Origin: Anaerolineae bacterium
GTDB taxonomy: Bacteria; Chloroflexota; Anaerolineae; UBA4142; SHND01
Length of the DNA stretch: 45,843 bases
Assembly: GCA_021463195.1 (NCBI GenBank)
Contig: JAJTXZ010000035.1
Span: 1 to 45,843 of the forward strand
Reading direction: 5' to 3'
Shown here: piece by piece, positions 8,009 to 14,693 of the stretch
Position numbering within the stretch: the stretch's first letter is position 1
Layout of the letters: every line of letters begins with the position of its first letter
Made by a program: the position numbers and the translations under genes
Notes under the pieces: generated by a model
Told to the model about the DNA's origin: nothing
The model's input: only the letters and a program-made list of their open reading frames with translations
Database searches by the model: none

Positions 8009-8095
8009 AAGTTAAAAGCTAAAAGTTAAAAGCTCAAAGTACAAAGTACAGAGTTCACTTTTAGCTTTTAGCTTTGCGCTTTTTACTTTTCAATA
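8009..8095. repeat. AAAAGCT/AGCTTTT word repeat forming a hairpin
   Basis: The proS-methyltransferase gap consists of tandem GTTAAAAGCTAAAA words (8011-8035) and then their complements TTTTAGCTTTTAGC (8057-8073), so the transcript can fold into an A/U stem with GC steps. Similar simple-word filler occurs at 34319-34480 and 41809-41870. Confidence 0.6.
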
Positions 8096-9526
8096 TGCTT
8101 TCGCGAATACCACGCGCTCTTGGCTCGCGCCGTCGCAGCGAATACATTTGCCCGCTTCTTTGGTTTGGACAAAAGGAATACAACGAATGGTCGCTTTGGT
8201 CTCTTGTTGAATCGCCGTTTCGCATTCGCGGTTGCCGCACCAATGCGCCATGAGGAAACCTGCGCCGCCTTCGCCCGCGGTGCGCGCTTGAAATTCCGCG
8301 TACGTGTCCACGCTGAATGTGTGATCGTCTTGGAATTTTTTCGCGCGCGCATAGAGCGTATCGTGAATGCTGTCGAGCGTTTGCGCCACCTGCGCGAGCA
8401 GTTCCGCGTTGGACACGAATTTTTTCTCGCCCGTGTCGCGCCGCGCGAGGACGACCTGATTTTTTTCAATATCTTTGGGTCCGATTTCGATACGCAGCGG
8501 CACGCCGCGCATTTCCCAATCGTTAAATTTGAAACCGGGCGACTTGTCATCGCGCGCGTCAATTTCCACGCGATAGTCCGCCAATTCGCGCGCGAGTTGT
8601 TTCGCCGCCGCCAATACCGGCGCGGGGTCGGCGTGTTTGCCAAAGATTGGCACAATGACGATCTGCGTGGGCGCGATGCGCGGCGGCATCAACAAACCTT
8701 TGTCGTCGCCGTGCGTCATCAGAATGGCGCCAATCGCGCGCGTCGAGAGACCCCACGACGCGGTGGCGGCGTATTGCAATTCGTTGCCGCGATCGAGATA
8801 GCGAATGTCGAACGATTTGGCGAAATTGTGTCCGAGATTGTGCGCCGTGCATCCTTGCAGCGCGCGGCCATCGCCCATCATTTGTTCCAGCGTATAGGTA
8901 ATATCCGCGCCGGGAAATTTTTCTTTTTCCGATTTGCGGCCCGCAAGCGAAGGCATTGCCGCCGCGTTAGCGTAAAAATCGAGATACGCGTCGGTGAGAA
9001 TCGCGAGCGCGTATTCGTTCGCTTCGTCCCAGCTCGCGTGAAAGGTATGCCCCTCTTGCCATAAAAATTCCGACGTGCGTAAAAACAAGCGCGTGCGTAA
9101 TTCGTAACGAAAGCAGCTATTCCACAAATTCAACAATAGCGGCAAATCGCGGTATGAATGAATCCAGTTACGCACCGTCATGTTGATGGTCGTTTCCGAC
9201 GTAGGGCGCACCGCATAGGGTTCCTCCAACGTCTCGCCGCCGCCGGATGCGACGAGCCACAAGTTGGGCGTGAATCCTTCGACGTGTTCTTTTTCGCGCT
9301 GAATATATGACAGCGGAATGAATGTGGGAAAGAACGCGTTTTTCGCGCCGTGTTTTTTAAAACGCTTATCGAGATACGTCTGAATATTTTCCCACAGCGC
9401 ATAGCCGTAAGGTTTGATAATCATCGTTCCTTTTGCCGCGCCGTAATCCGCGAGGTCGGCGCGTTGAACGATGGTGTTGTACCATTCCGAAAAATTTTCG
9501 GAACGGGAAGGGAGTTGGTCTGCCAT
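8090..9526 (-). CDS. proS: prolyl-tRNA synthetase, archaeal/eukaryal-type
   Basis: Protein of 478 residues, a class II aminoacyl-tRNA synthetase that charges tRNA-Pro. Motif 2 lies in R-Y-E-L-R-T-R-L-F-L-R-T-S-E-F, motif 3 in GLLMPPRIAP, and the anticodon-binding domain follows. It has no INS editing insertion, and the C-terminal domain has a Cys set (HWCGNREC and later GKCIRCDG) and the terminal Tyr, both typical of the archaeal/eukaryal-like ProRS found in some bacteria. A clear AGGAG site precedes ATG 9526. It sits between the lipoprotein gene and the methyltransferase on the minus strand. No T-box leader is visible. Confidence 0.95.
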   Translation of the reverse strand: MADQLPSRSENFSEWYNTIVQRADLADYGAAKGTMIIKPYGYALWENIQTYLDKRFKKHGAKNAFFPTFIPLSYIQREKEHVEGFTPNLWLVASGGGETLEEPYAVRPTSETTINMTVRNWIHSYRDLPLLLNLWNSCFRYELRTRLFLRTSEFLWQEGHTFHASWDEANEYALAILTDAYLDFYANAAAMPSLAGRKSEKEKFPGADITYTLEQMMGDGRALQGCTAHNLGHNFAKSFDIRYLDRGNELQYAATASWGLSTRAIGAILMTHGDDKGLLMPPRIAPTQIVIVPIFGKHADPAPVLAAAKQLARELADYRVEIDARDDKSPGFKFNDWEMRGVPLRIEIGPKDIEKNQVVLARRDTGEKKFVSNAELLAQVAQTLDSIHDTLYARAKKFQDDHTFSVDTYAEFQARTAGEGGAGFLMAHWCGNRECETAIQQETKATIRCIPFVQTKEAGKCIRCDGASQERVVFAKAY

Positions 9527-9550
9527 GTCAGTTTCTCCTATGTTGATCTT

Positions 9551-9994
9551 TTAATCGCGTATGCCTTGAAGAAAGTGCCACGTTTGATTCGTGTTCGGAT
9601 CATAAAGAATCAAGTGTTTGGTGAAATCAAAGATTCCCTCAAAGCATTGTTTGTCTGTTTTGGTAATTGATTCATCTGTCCAGTACGAAAAATCACTCTG
9701 CAATTTGCTGCATGATGTTTCGTGAATCGGATTGTTGAATTCGCTTTTCTCTCTAAAGCCGCGATGCTGAGCTAACATTTCAAAATATGCAGGGGATGCT
9801 TTGTATTTGAAATAGCCGTTGCCCAAAAACGCTGGCATCGTGTCAAAACTTTCGCCTTGAAACTCGCTGATACCTTCGGGAACAGCGTCGAGATTAAAGT
9901 ACGCTCGAAAAAAATCCTGTGCCGAAAGCTTGCTGACACAACTCGTGAGAAAAAGTAGTGCAGCCAACACGACAAGCGCGAAATGTTTTCTCAC
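9551..9994 (-). CDS. small lipoprotein of unknown function
   Basis: About 147 residues. The N-terminus has a basic start (RKHF), a hydrophobic stretch LVVLAALLF and a lipobox LTSC, so it should be exported and lipid-anchored. I do not recognise the mature part; it has two later Cys residues (SCSK and KQCFEG) that could form a disulfide, and aromatic-rich ends. GTG 9994 is chosen because it puts the basic residues directly before the hydrophobic core; an in-frame TTG at 10012 would add six residues but nearly touches the terminator upstream. The coding sequence is visibly A/T-richer and lacks the CGCG words of its neighbours, hinting at transfer. Confidence is moderate on function, fair on being a gene. 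Confidence 0.65.
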   Translation of the reverse strand: MRKHFALVVLAALLFLTSCVSKLSAQDFFRAYFNLDAVPEGISEFQGESFDTMPAFLGNGYFKYKASPAYFEMLAQHRGFREKSEFNNPIHETSCSKLQSDFSYWTDESITKTDKQCFEGIFDFTKHLILYDPNTNQTWHFLQGIRD

Positions 9995-10014
9995 AAATGA
10001 TGTGGCAAGCAACT

Positions 10015-10042
10015 AAAAACACCCGCTCATGCCGAGCGGGTG
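10015..10042 (-). terminator. Rho-independent terminator, minus strand
   Basis: CACCCGCTC and GAGCGGGTG form a 9-bp stem with a 5-nt loop at 10020-10042, followed on the minus strand by TTTTT (10015-10019). It ends transcripts from the minus-strand genes at 10296-11997 and lies just before the lipoprotein gene. Confidence 0.8.
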
Positions 10043-10175
10043 TGCGCGAAAAATACGAATTTACTTTTTCGTCGAGAGTCATCCAACTCGTCATGCAGCG
10101 TTCTAATGAAACGTTCGTTTGTTGGAATCCCCCTCGACTGTCCAAAAAATTCTACTGCGACAGTGAGGGGGCGCG
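10015..10175 (-). ncRNA. candidate minus-strand small RNA ending at a terminator
   Basis: This gene-free segment contains a long bulged hairpin (GACAGT-GAGGGGG at 10159-10171 with CCCCCTC-ACTGTC at 10129-10142) followed on the minus strand by the intrinsic terminator. No convincing start codon or family match. It could equally be the 3' untranslated part of the upstream operon; no clear promoter was found. Confidence 0.25.
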
Positions 10176-10239
10176 CGGTAATGGCCCGTCGAAACGGCAC
10201 GCGTCAAGAGTGGAAGAAAAATACGTCAACATGATGGGC

Positions 10240-10291
10240 AGGACAAATTTGTAATTTGTCCAGACGAATGGACAAATTACAAATTTGTCCT
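10240..10291. repeat. double palindrome, two nested inverted repeats
   Basis: Arms 10240-10261 and 10270-10291 are a perfect 22-bp inverted repeat around 8 nt. Each arm is itself a palindrome (GGACAAATT, 3 nt, AATTTGTCC). The element begins 4 nt after the 3' end of the minus-strand gene at 10296. It may be a terminator-like structure, a paired operator, or a dispersed palindromic repeat. Confidence 0.75.
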
Positions 10292-10295
10292 ACGG

Positions 10296-11354
10296 TTACG
10301 AATACGGCGCGTCGGAAAAAACGCGCGGCTCTACTATATCCAACGTTGATTCTTTTGACAAATTTGTTTCGGCGAATTCGCGCGCGGGTTCGGCTGCGCC
10401 TGTTTTGGCTTGGTTCGGAGGCGCGTTCTCGCCGCGCCATGCCGCGACCCACGCTTCCAACGCGCGCGCGATTTTGCGCGCAAGGCGCGGACTGCGCTGG
10501 CGCACCAAATCTTGCGTCGCTTCGTCGAAACCCAAATCATGCGTGTGTTGTTGGATTTCTTGTTGATTCAAAGTCCAATGATGGTCGGCAATCCATAAAT
10601 ACAAATCGGCTTGGGTGCGTCCGGAAAATTCCGCCAGCACATTGCGCTCGCGGATAATGCTGACGACGGGCATATAGACGTAATCGTACCAATCGGTCAC
10701 CGCCTCGGCCCATGAAACATCGCGGTGATAATCCAGACCGAGAAAATATTGATGCACCACAATATGTTCGAGCAAGCGCCCAAAGCCGCCGGGCTGCGAA
10801 AATTCGATATTCACATCGGGACGCAATTTATCGAGCTGCGTCTTTTCCAAAAAGGACGCGTACTCGCCCAACGCTTCCAGCCCTTGTGGATCAAGCCGCC
10901 GAATATCGCGCGTGAGCGGCGTATGCGTTTGCATTTCAATCACTTCGGCGTCAATGTAAAGCTGGCCCATCTGTCGCGCCACCGAAACGCGATGATGCCC
11001 GTCGCGCACAAAATACACCTCGCCGACCTGATACAGTTGAATCGGCGGCAGACTCACATCGCGCAGACGCAATTCATCAATTTTTTTCCAACGCGATTTC
11101 GTGCGCGCCTGCGCGGGCAAAAACGCGCGGTCAAAATCAAAATAGCGATTTGTCGTGGTGCCGACGATTTTTTCGACGGGTGTTGCTTGGACGCCGCGAT
11201 AGCTCTGTCCGTAAATTGGCAGCGCGCGGCGCACCGCGTCAAAAGATAACAACTCGTTCGGACGGCGCCGTAAAAACGCCGCGATATCATTCCAAAACGC
11301 GCGTGTGCGCGCTTGGCTAAAATCGTGTTCGGCGCGGGCGGAATATTGGCTCAT
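10296..11354 (-). CDS. ParB/sulfiredoxin-fold domain protein of unknown function
   Basis: Protein of 352 residues. The middle (about 85-142) matches the ParB N-terminal/sulfiredoxin fold: L-P-P-I-Q-L-Y-Q-V-G, then the hallmark D-G-H-H-R-V-S-V-A-R-Q at 118-128 and a beta strand after it. In ParB this loop binds CTP and in sulfiredoxin ATP. There is no helix-turn-helix resembling ParB and no parA nearby, so a partition role is unlikely. The N-terminal part is basic; the C-terminal part is helical and ends in a low-complexity Ala/Glu tail. It starts 19 nt downstream of the phosphoesterase on the same strand and is probably co-transcribed. Function unknown; similar lone Srx-fold proteins include kinases and nucleases. 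Confidence 0.75.
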   Translation of the reverse strand: MSQYSARAEHDFSQARTRAFWNDIAAFLRRRPNELLSFDAVRRALPIYGQSYRGVQATPVEKIVGTTTNRYFDFDRAFLPAQARTKSRWKKIDELRLRDVSLPPIQLYQVGEVYFVRDGHHRVSVARQMGQLYIDAEVIEMQTHTPLTRDIRRLDPQGLEALGEYASFLEKTQLDKLRPDVNIEFSQPGGFGRLLEHIVVHQYFLGLDYHRDVSWAEAVTDWYDYVYMPVVSIIRERNVLAEFSGRTQADLYLWIADHHWTLNQQEIQQHTHDLGFDEATQDLVRQRSPRLARKIARALEAWVAAWRGENAPPNQAKTGAAEPAREFAETNLSKESTLDIVEPRVFSDAPYS

Positions 11355-11373
11355 GGGTAAATCGTATTGCGCG

Positions 11374-11997
11374 TTATCGCGCCTGCGCGGCTAGTTCGAG
11401 CAATTTGTAACCGTACACATTGACAATCAAAGTGTGACCGCGCACGGCTTGACGCGTCGCGCGATTGTCATAAAGATGGATGTGGCCGTGCAGCAAATAA
11501 TCGGGATGATAACGGTCAATGAAATTCAGAAATGTTTTGAAACCGCGATGCGCCGAATCCGCGCCATCGTGGATGCCAAACGGCGGCGAGTGCGCGACCA
11601 ATACATCGAGATAACGCCCATATCGCAAACGATTCAGCCACAATTTGCGCGCGAGGCGGAATATTTTTAGGCGCATCGCGCGTTCGGTGTACTGATAACG
11701 CGGGGCATCGTTGTAACGCATCGAACCTTCGAGGCCCGCGAGCAATAATCCATTGTGGTTGACCACGCGCTCGTCGAGGTTGACGCATCCTTCGGGTTGT
11801 TCACGCGCGCCGCCGCGCGCGCCGTGATTGCCCATCACATAGTACAGCGGTTTGTCCAGCATTGTGACAATGTACTCTAAATACGCGCTCGGCAAATCGC
11901 CGCATGAAATAACCATTTCGGCGTCGCGCGCGATTTCGCGCACGGCCGGACTGTACAAAGTTTCAACGATAATGTCACTGATGGCAAGGACGCGCAT
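11374..11997 (-). CDS. calcineurin-like metallophosphoesterase
   Basis: Protein of 207 residues with the order of motifs of the calcineurin-like superfamily: SD at 7-8, CGD at 32-34, GNH at 56-58, AHSPP at 135-139 and HGHIH at 170-174. These bind the two metals and the phosphate ester. The first motif is normally D-x-H; here it is D-I-I, so one ligand of the first metal is absent, as in some divergent subfamilies. Soluble, no signal peptide. Substrate unknown. A minus-strand promoter is visible at 12097-12125, giving a leader of about 95 nt with a GC hairpin. Confidence 0.85.
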   Translation of the reverse strand: MRVLAISDIIVETLYSPAVREIARDAEMVISCGDLPSAYLEYIVTMLDKPLYYVMGNHGARGGAREQPEGCVNLDERVVNHNGLLLAGLEGSMRYNDAPRYQYTERAMRLKIFRLARKLWLNRLRYGRYLDVLVAHSPPFGIHDGADSAHRGFKTFLNFIDRYHPDYLLHGHIHLYDNRATRQAVRGHTLIVNVYGYKLLELAAQAR

Positions 11998-12096
11998 GGT
12001 CCGTTCTCACCTTTGGCTGTTTTGCATCCTCCGGCGGATTGAATAAAATTGCCCTGCCTCGCGATTGAGGGCAGGGCTACAATGCCGGACAACGAT

Positions 12097-12125
12097 AGTA
12101 TAGTGCAGATTGCGGCGCGCAACAA
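12097..12125 (-). promoter_or_regulatory. promoter for the phosphoesterase operon
   Basis: Read on the minus strand: TTGTTG (12125-12120), a 17-nt spacer, TATACT (12102-12097). The transcript would carry the hairpin at 12051-12077 (GCCCTGC / GCAGGGC with one bulge) before the start codon at 11997. Confidence 0.5.
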
Positions 12126-12185
12126 AATTTTGGCGCTTATCCACTTTGGCGCGTAGGGCGCGGCAAACCAAGCGTGTTTGCATCT

Positions 12186-12281
12186 TTAGAGCGAATTCCT
12201 GATTCGTTTGTGGGGCAAGACCTTTCGGGTTTTCGGAAACCCGAAAGGTCTACCCACAAATCAAAGTGGAATCGGCTCTAA
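12186..12281. mobile_element. type-B palindromic MITE-like element, complete copy 1
   Basis: 96 bp with ends TTAGAGC and GCTCTAA; inside, GATTCGTTTGTGGG on the left mirrors CCCACAAATC on the right. The centre (12218-12251) is a near-perfect palindrome starting AGACC and ending GGTCT around TTTTCGGAAA. It is homologous, in reverse orientation, to 37067-37162, also 96 bp. No clear target duplication here. Confidence 0.65.
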
Positions 12282-12359
12282 TGCGCCCGCGGCAGCGTTA
12301 TCAGGCGAGTTCACTTGCGAACACTTTCTACGCGAGATGGGCAAGCGCCAAACAAAATT

Positions 12360-12453
12360 CTGGTGATTGCCCGGATTTCCAGACCCTAAGGGTTTTCGAA
12401 AACCCTTAGGGTCTGGAAACCCGCTACGTTTTCGAGATGTGGGTAATCACCAG
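12360..12453. mobile_element. type-A palindromic MITE-like element with 8-bp target duplication
   Basis: 94 bp. Terminal inverted repeats CTGGTGATTGCCC (12360-12372) and GGGTAATCACCAG (12441-12453) differ at one position. The core 12376-12419 is a perfect 44-bp palindrome. The element is flanked exactly by ACAAAATT at 12352-12359 and at 12454-12461, as expected for a target-site duplication. No coding capacity, so any mobility would depend on a transposase elsewhere. Confidence 0.8.
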
Positions 12454-12464
12454 ACAAAATTGGA

Positions 12465-12493
12465 TTGACGCCGCGCGCGGCTTGTGGTATAGT
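12465..12493 (+). promoter_or_regulatory. strong sigma70 promoter for the LysM lipoprotein
   Basis: TTGACG (12465-12470), a 17-nt spacer and TATAGT (12488-12493). The -35 box begins 11 nt after the end of the type-A element. Identical hexamers and spacings occur at 22765-22793. Confidence 0.75.
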
Positions 12494-12574
12494 GCGCGTT
12501 GTAACCCGGCGGCATTATCCTATGCGTGCGAACTGTCCGCGAATGTCGAATTCGCTCAAAAAGGAGAATGACCG

Positions 12575-13381
12575 ATGAGATTGTATTGTACCAAGGGTAT
12601 GTTGTTTGTCGCGCTTGCCCTCTTGGCTTGGAGCGTCGCCGCTTGCACTCAGAGCAAACCCGTCGTTCCAACCCCCACGCTAATTCCACTCGATAATACC
12701 AATGTGATTGTGCCGGGCGGCGACGCGACCTCTATCGCGCCCACGAACAATCAGACTCCGGTTGACAATGCGACGCTTGTGCCGATTGTTGGCGATCAGA
12801 CGCCCGTTGCGCCCACCGGCGGCGTTGCCACAGCCGAACCGCTGCCGCTCGATACGCCCGCTCCGAATGTCACCGCTATCATTATCGAGCCAACGCTGTT
12901 TCCCACACCTACTACGGTTGGCGATACGGGACAACCTTCCGCGCAAACGACGCCCGGCGCTCCGGGCAATGATACGCAATCGGGCGGCGCGAATGCCGAC
13001 GCGTGCGGCAATCCGTACACGGTGCTGCCCGGCGAATGGTTTCTGGCGATTGCGCGCAAATGCGGTGTGACGTCGCAAGCGCTTGCGGCAGCGAATCCGG
13101 GCGTGAATCCGAATTTGCTGCGTCCCGGTCAAACGCTGAATATTCCCGGCGGCGGCGCAACCGGTGGCGGCGCGCCGCCGCCCGCGCAACCGACGGCGAC
13201 GACGGGTGGCGCACAACCTCCCGCGACGGGCGGTTGTCCCAATCCTTATACCGTGCAGCGCGGCGATACGCTCTTTAGTATCGCGCAGCGGTGCGGCGTT
13301 ACCGTCGCGGCGATTCAACAAGCGAACGGCATTCCCGCGCCCGAATATATTTTCCCGGGCCAACAACTACGGATTCCCTAA
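12575..13381 (+). CDS. LysM-domain lipoprotein
   Basis: Protein of 268 residues. The signal peptide ends in lipobox VAAC (Cys24), so the protein is lipid-anchored outside the membrane. Residues 25-140 are a Pro/Thr/Asn-rich linker. Two LysM domains follow, at about 143-190 (NPYTVLPGEWFLAIARKCGV and onwards) and 221-268 (NPYTVQRGDTLFSIAQRCGV and onwards), each starting with a Cys and containing a second Cys, so each may carry a disulfide. LysM binds N-acetylglucosamine polymers such as peptidoglycan. A GGAG site precedes ATG 12575, with a strong promoter upstream and a terminator downstream: a single-gene unit. No catalytic domain is present. Confidence 0.9.
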   Translation: MRLYCTKGMLFVALALLAWSVAACTQSKPVVPTPTLIPLDNTNVIVPGGDATSIAPTNNQTPVDNATLVPIVGDQTPVAPTGGVATAEPLPLDTPAPNVTAIIIEPTLFPTPTTVGDTGQPSAQTTPGAPGNDTQSGGANADACGNPYTVLPGEWFLAIARKCGVTSQALAAANPGVNPNLLRPGQTLNIPGGGATGGGAPPPAQPTATTGGAQPPATGGCPNPYTVQRGDTLFSIAQRCGVTVAAIQQANGIPAPEYIFPGQQLRIP

Positions 13382-13390
13382 ACGCGCGCA

Positions 13391-13426
13391 AACCTCGTAG
13401 GTTTCGAAAACCTACGAGGTTTTTTT
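13391..13426 (+). terminator. Rho-independent terminator after the LysM gene
   Basis: CCTCGTAGG (13393-13401) pairs with CCTACGAGG (13411-13419); seven T residues follow at 13420-13426. The loop core GGTTTCGAAAACC resembles the centre of the dispersed palindromic elements. Confidence 0.88.
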
Positions 13427-13498
13427 GTGTACGCGTCTTGTTTTTTTTCAATACTTGTGGCAAGGTAAAGCGCGAAATATTTTCGATGGGAGAATCGC

Positions 13499-14029
13499 AT
13501 GGAAGAGCTCATTCGGCGCGAATATGTGTATCAAGGGCGTGTTTTGAATTTGCGCTTGGATACGGTGCGCGTGAAAAACGGCGCGGTGACGCTGCGCGAA
13601 ATCGCGGAACATCGCGGCGCGGTTGCTATTCTGCCGCTTGACGATGCGGGCAATGTGACGTTGGTAAAGCAATGGCGGGCGGCGCCGGAACGCGTCATGT
13701 TGGAAATTCCGGCTGGCACGCTCGAACTGAATGAAAATCCGTTGGATGGCGCGCCGCGCGAACTTGAAGAAGAAACAGGTTTGACCGCCGCGCGTTGGGA
13801 TTTTCTGACGCGTTTTTTTCCCAGTCCCGGTATTCTCACCGAAGAAATGTTTTTGTATCTCGCGCGCGATTTGACGCAAGGCGCGCAGCGGTTGATGGAC
13901 GATGAAGATATTCAAGTCAGCGTCTTGTCGCTGGATGATGCGATCGCGCGTATTGCGACGGGCGAAATCGGCGACGCGAAAACGATTGTCGCGCTTTTGT
14001 TGACGCGCGAAAAAATACGTACAATGTAA
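13499..14029 (+). CDS. Nudix hydrolase, ADP-ribose pyrophosphatase type
   Basis: Protein of 176 residues with a perfect Nudix box (G-x5-E-x7-R-E-U-x-E-E-x-G-U) at 73-95, starting GTLELNE and ending RELEEETGL. The Glu residues bind the Mg2+ that drives hydrolysis of nucleoside diphosphates linked to another group. The N-terminal layout (a swapped strand domain with REYVYQGRVLNLRLDTV) and the R-Q-W-R-like VKQWRAAPE segment fit the ADP-ribose pyrophosphatase subgroup. A GGGAG site precedes ATG 13499. The GNAT gene starts 5 nt after its stop codon, so the two are likely co-translated. Confidence 0.9.
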   Translation: MEELIRREYVYQGRVLNLRLDTVRVKNGAVTLREIAEHRGAVAILPLDDAGNVTLVKQWRAAPERVMLEIPAGTLELNENPLDGAPRELEEETGLTAARWDFLTRFFPSPGILTEEMFLYLARDLTQGAQRLMDDEDIQVSVLSLDDAIARIATGEIGDAKTIVALLLTREKIRTM

Positions 14030-14034
14030 AAGCG

Positions 14035-14616
14035 ATGACGGCGCTTTATGGCACGAAAATATTTTTGCGACGCTTTGAAGACCGCATGAGCGACGCCGAA
14101 ATCGCGCGCTTGTACGAATGGAGCCGCGATCCCGAACTATTGCGTCTCAGCGGCGGGACCGTGACCGAATTGGATTTGGAAGAATTTCGCGAACATGTGC
14201 GCGGCGAACGGTTGTTTGGTCCGACGAACCGCCGAATGTTTTTGATTTTCGCGCGTGAGAATTTAGAATTGATTGGGCGGTTGGGCATTTTCGCGCTGGA
14301 TTGGAATCGCCGCGATGCGGAACTCGGCATCATCATTGGGGAGCGCGCGTATCAAAATCGCGGCTATGGGCGCGACGCGGTGCGCACATTGTTGCGCCAT
14401 CTGTTTACGTCGTCGTCGTTAAATCTGATTTATCTGTACACGTTTGCGGAGAATAAGCGCGCGCAACACACGTTCGCGACGGTTGGATTTCGCGTCACTG
14501 CGCAGGGACCGCGTTTTACGCCGGATATCGGAGAATTTCAGAGCGTGAAAATGGAATTGACGCGCGCGGAATTTTTAGAGCTGGAGTTGGCGCGCGCCGC
14601 GCCGCATACGCAATGA
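14035..14616 (+). CDS. GNAT-family N-acetyltransferase
   Basis: Protein of 193 residues of the RimJ/RimL-like GNAT group. The acetyl-CoA pyrophosphate loop is Q-N-R-G-Y-G-R-D-A near 104-112, preceded by the beta strand AELGIIIGE, and the FAENKRAQHTFATVGF segment near 142-157 is the usual motif B. It would move an acetyl group from acetyl-CoA to an amine; whether the target is a protein N-terminus or a small molecule is unknown. It follows the Nudix gene by 5 nt, and the peptide-binding protein gene follows by 77 nt. Confidence 0.87.
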   Translation: MTALYGTKIFLRRFEDRMSDAEIARLYEWSRDPELLRLSGGTVTELDLEEFREHVRGERLFGPTNRRMFLIFARENLELIGRLGIFALDWNRRDAELGIIIGERAYQNRGYGRDAVRTLLRHLFTSSSLNLIYLYTFAENKRAQHTFATVGFRVTAQGPRFTPDIGEFQSVKMELTRAEFLELELARAAPHTQ

Positions 14617-14693
14617 CTGTCCTCGCGTTGCGCGTTTTTGGCGCAGCGCGGCGCCGTTGCGAGATTTACAAGCTGGCAAGTCGGAATTTTGGA

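Larger units (their letters stand above)
11998..12574. other. gene-free region with divergent promoters and two palindromic elements
   Basis: This 577-bp gap holds a leader hairpin (12051-12077), a minus-strand promoter (12097-12125), a type-B repeat (12186-12281), a type-A repeat (12360-12453) and the plus-strand promoter at 12465-12493. No open frame with a coding look was seen. Confidence 0.7.

Noticed and set aside
8120-9064. Plus-strand open frame of 314 codons
   Set aside because: It is the antisense of proS, whose motifs are unmistakable; the frame is Arg/Phe/Val rich with no recognisable domain.
9527-9994. T-box leader for proS
   Set aside because: The upstream region on the minus strand is occupied by a lipoprotein gene, and no T-box or specifier structure was seen.
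10296-11354. Chromosome partition protein ParB and nearby parS/origin
   Set aside because: Only the Srx-like N-terminal fold is shared; there is no ParB helix-turn-helix, no parA, and no parS-like TGTTTCACGTGAAACA sequence.
12186-12453. CRISPR array
   Set aside because: The repeats are palindromic and dispersed singly, with no regular spacers and no cas genes.
14613-14693. ATG 14613 (ATGA overlap with the GNAT gene) as start of the binding protein
   Set aside because: It would place 27 polar residues before a clear lipoprotein signal peptide that starts at 14694.
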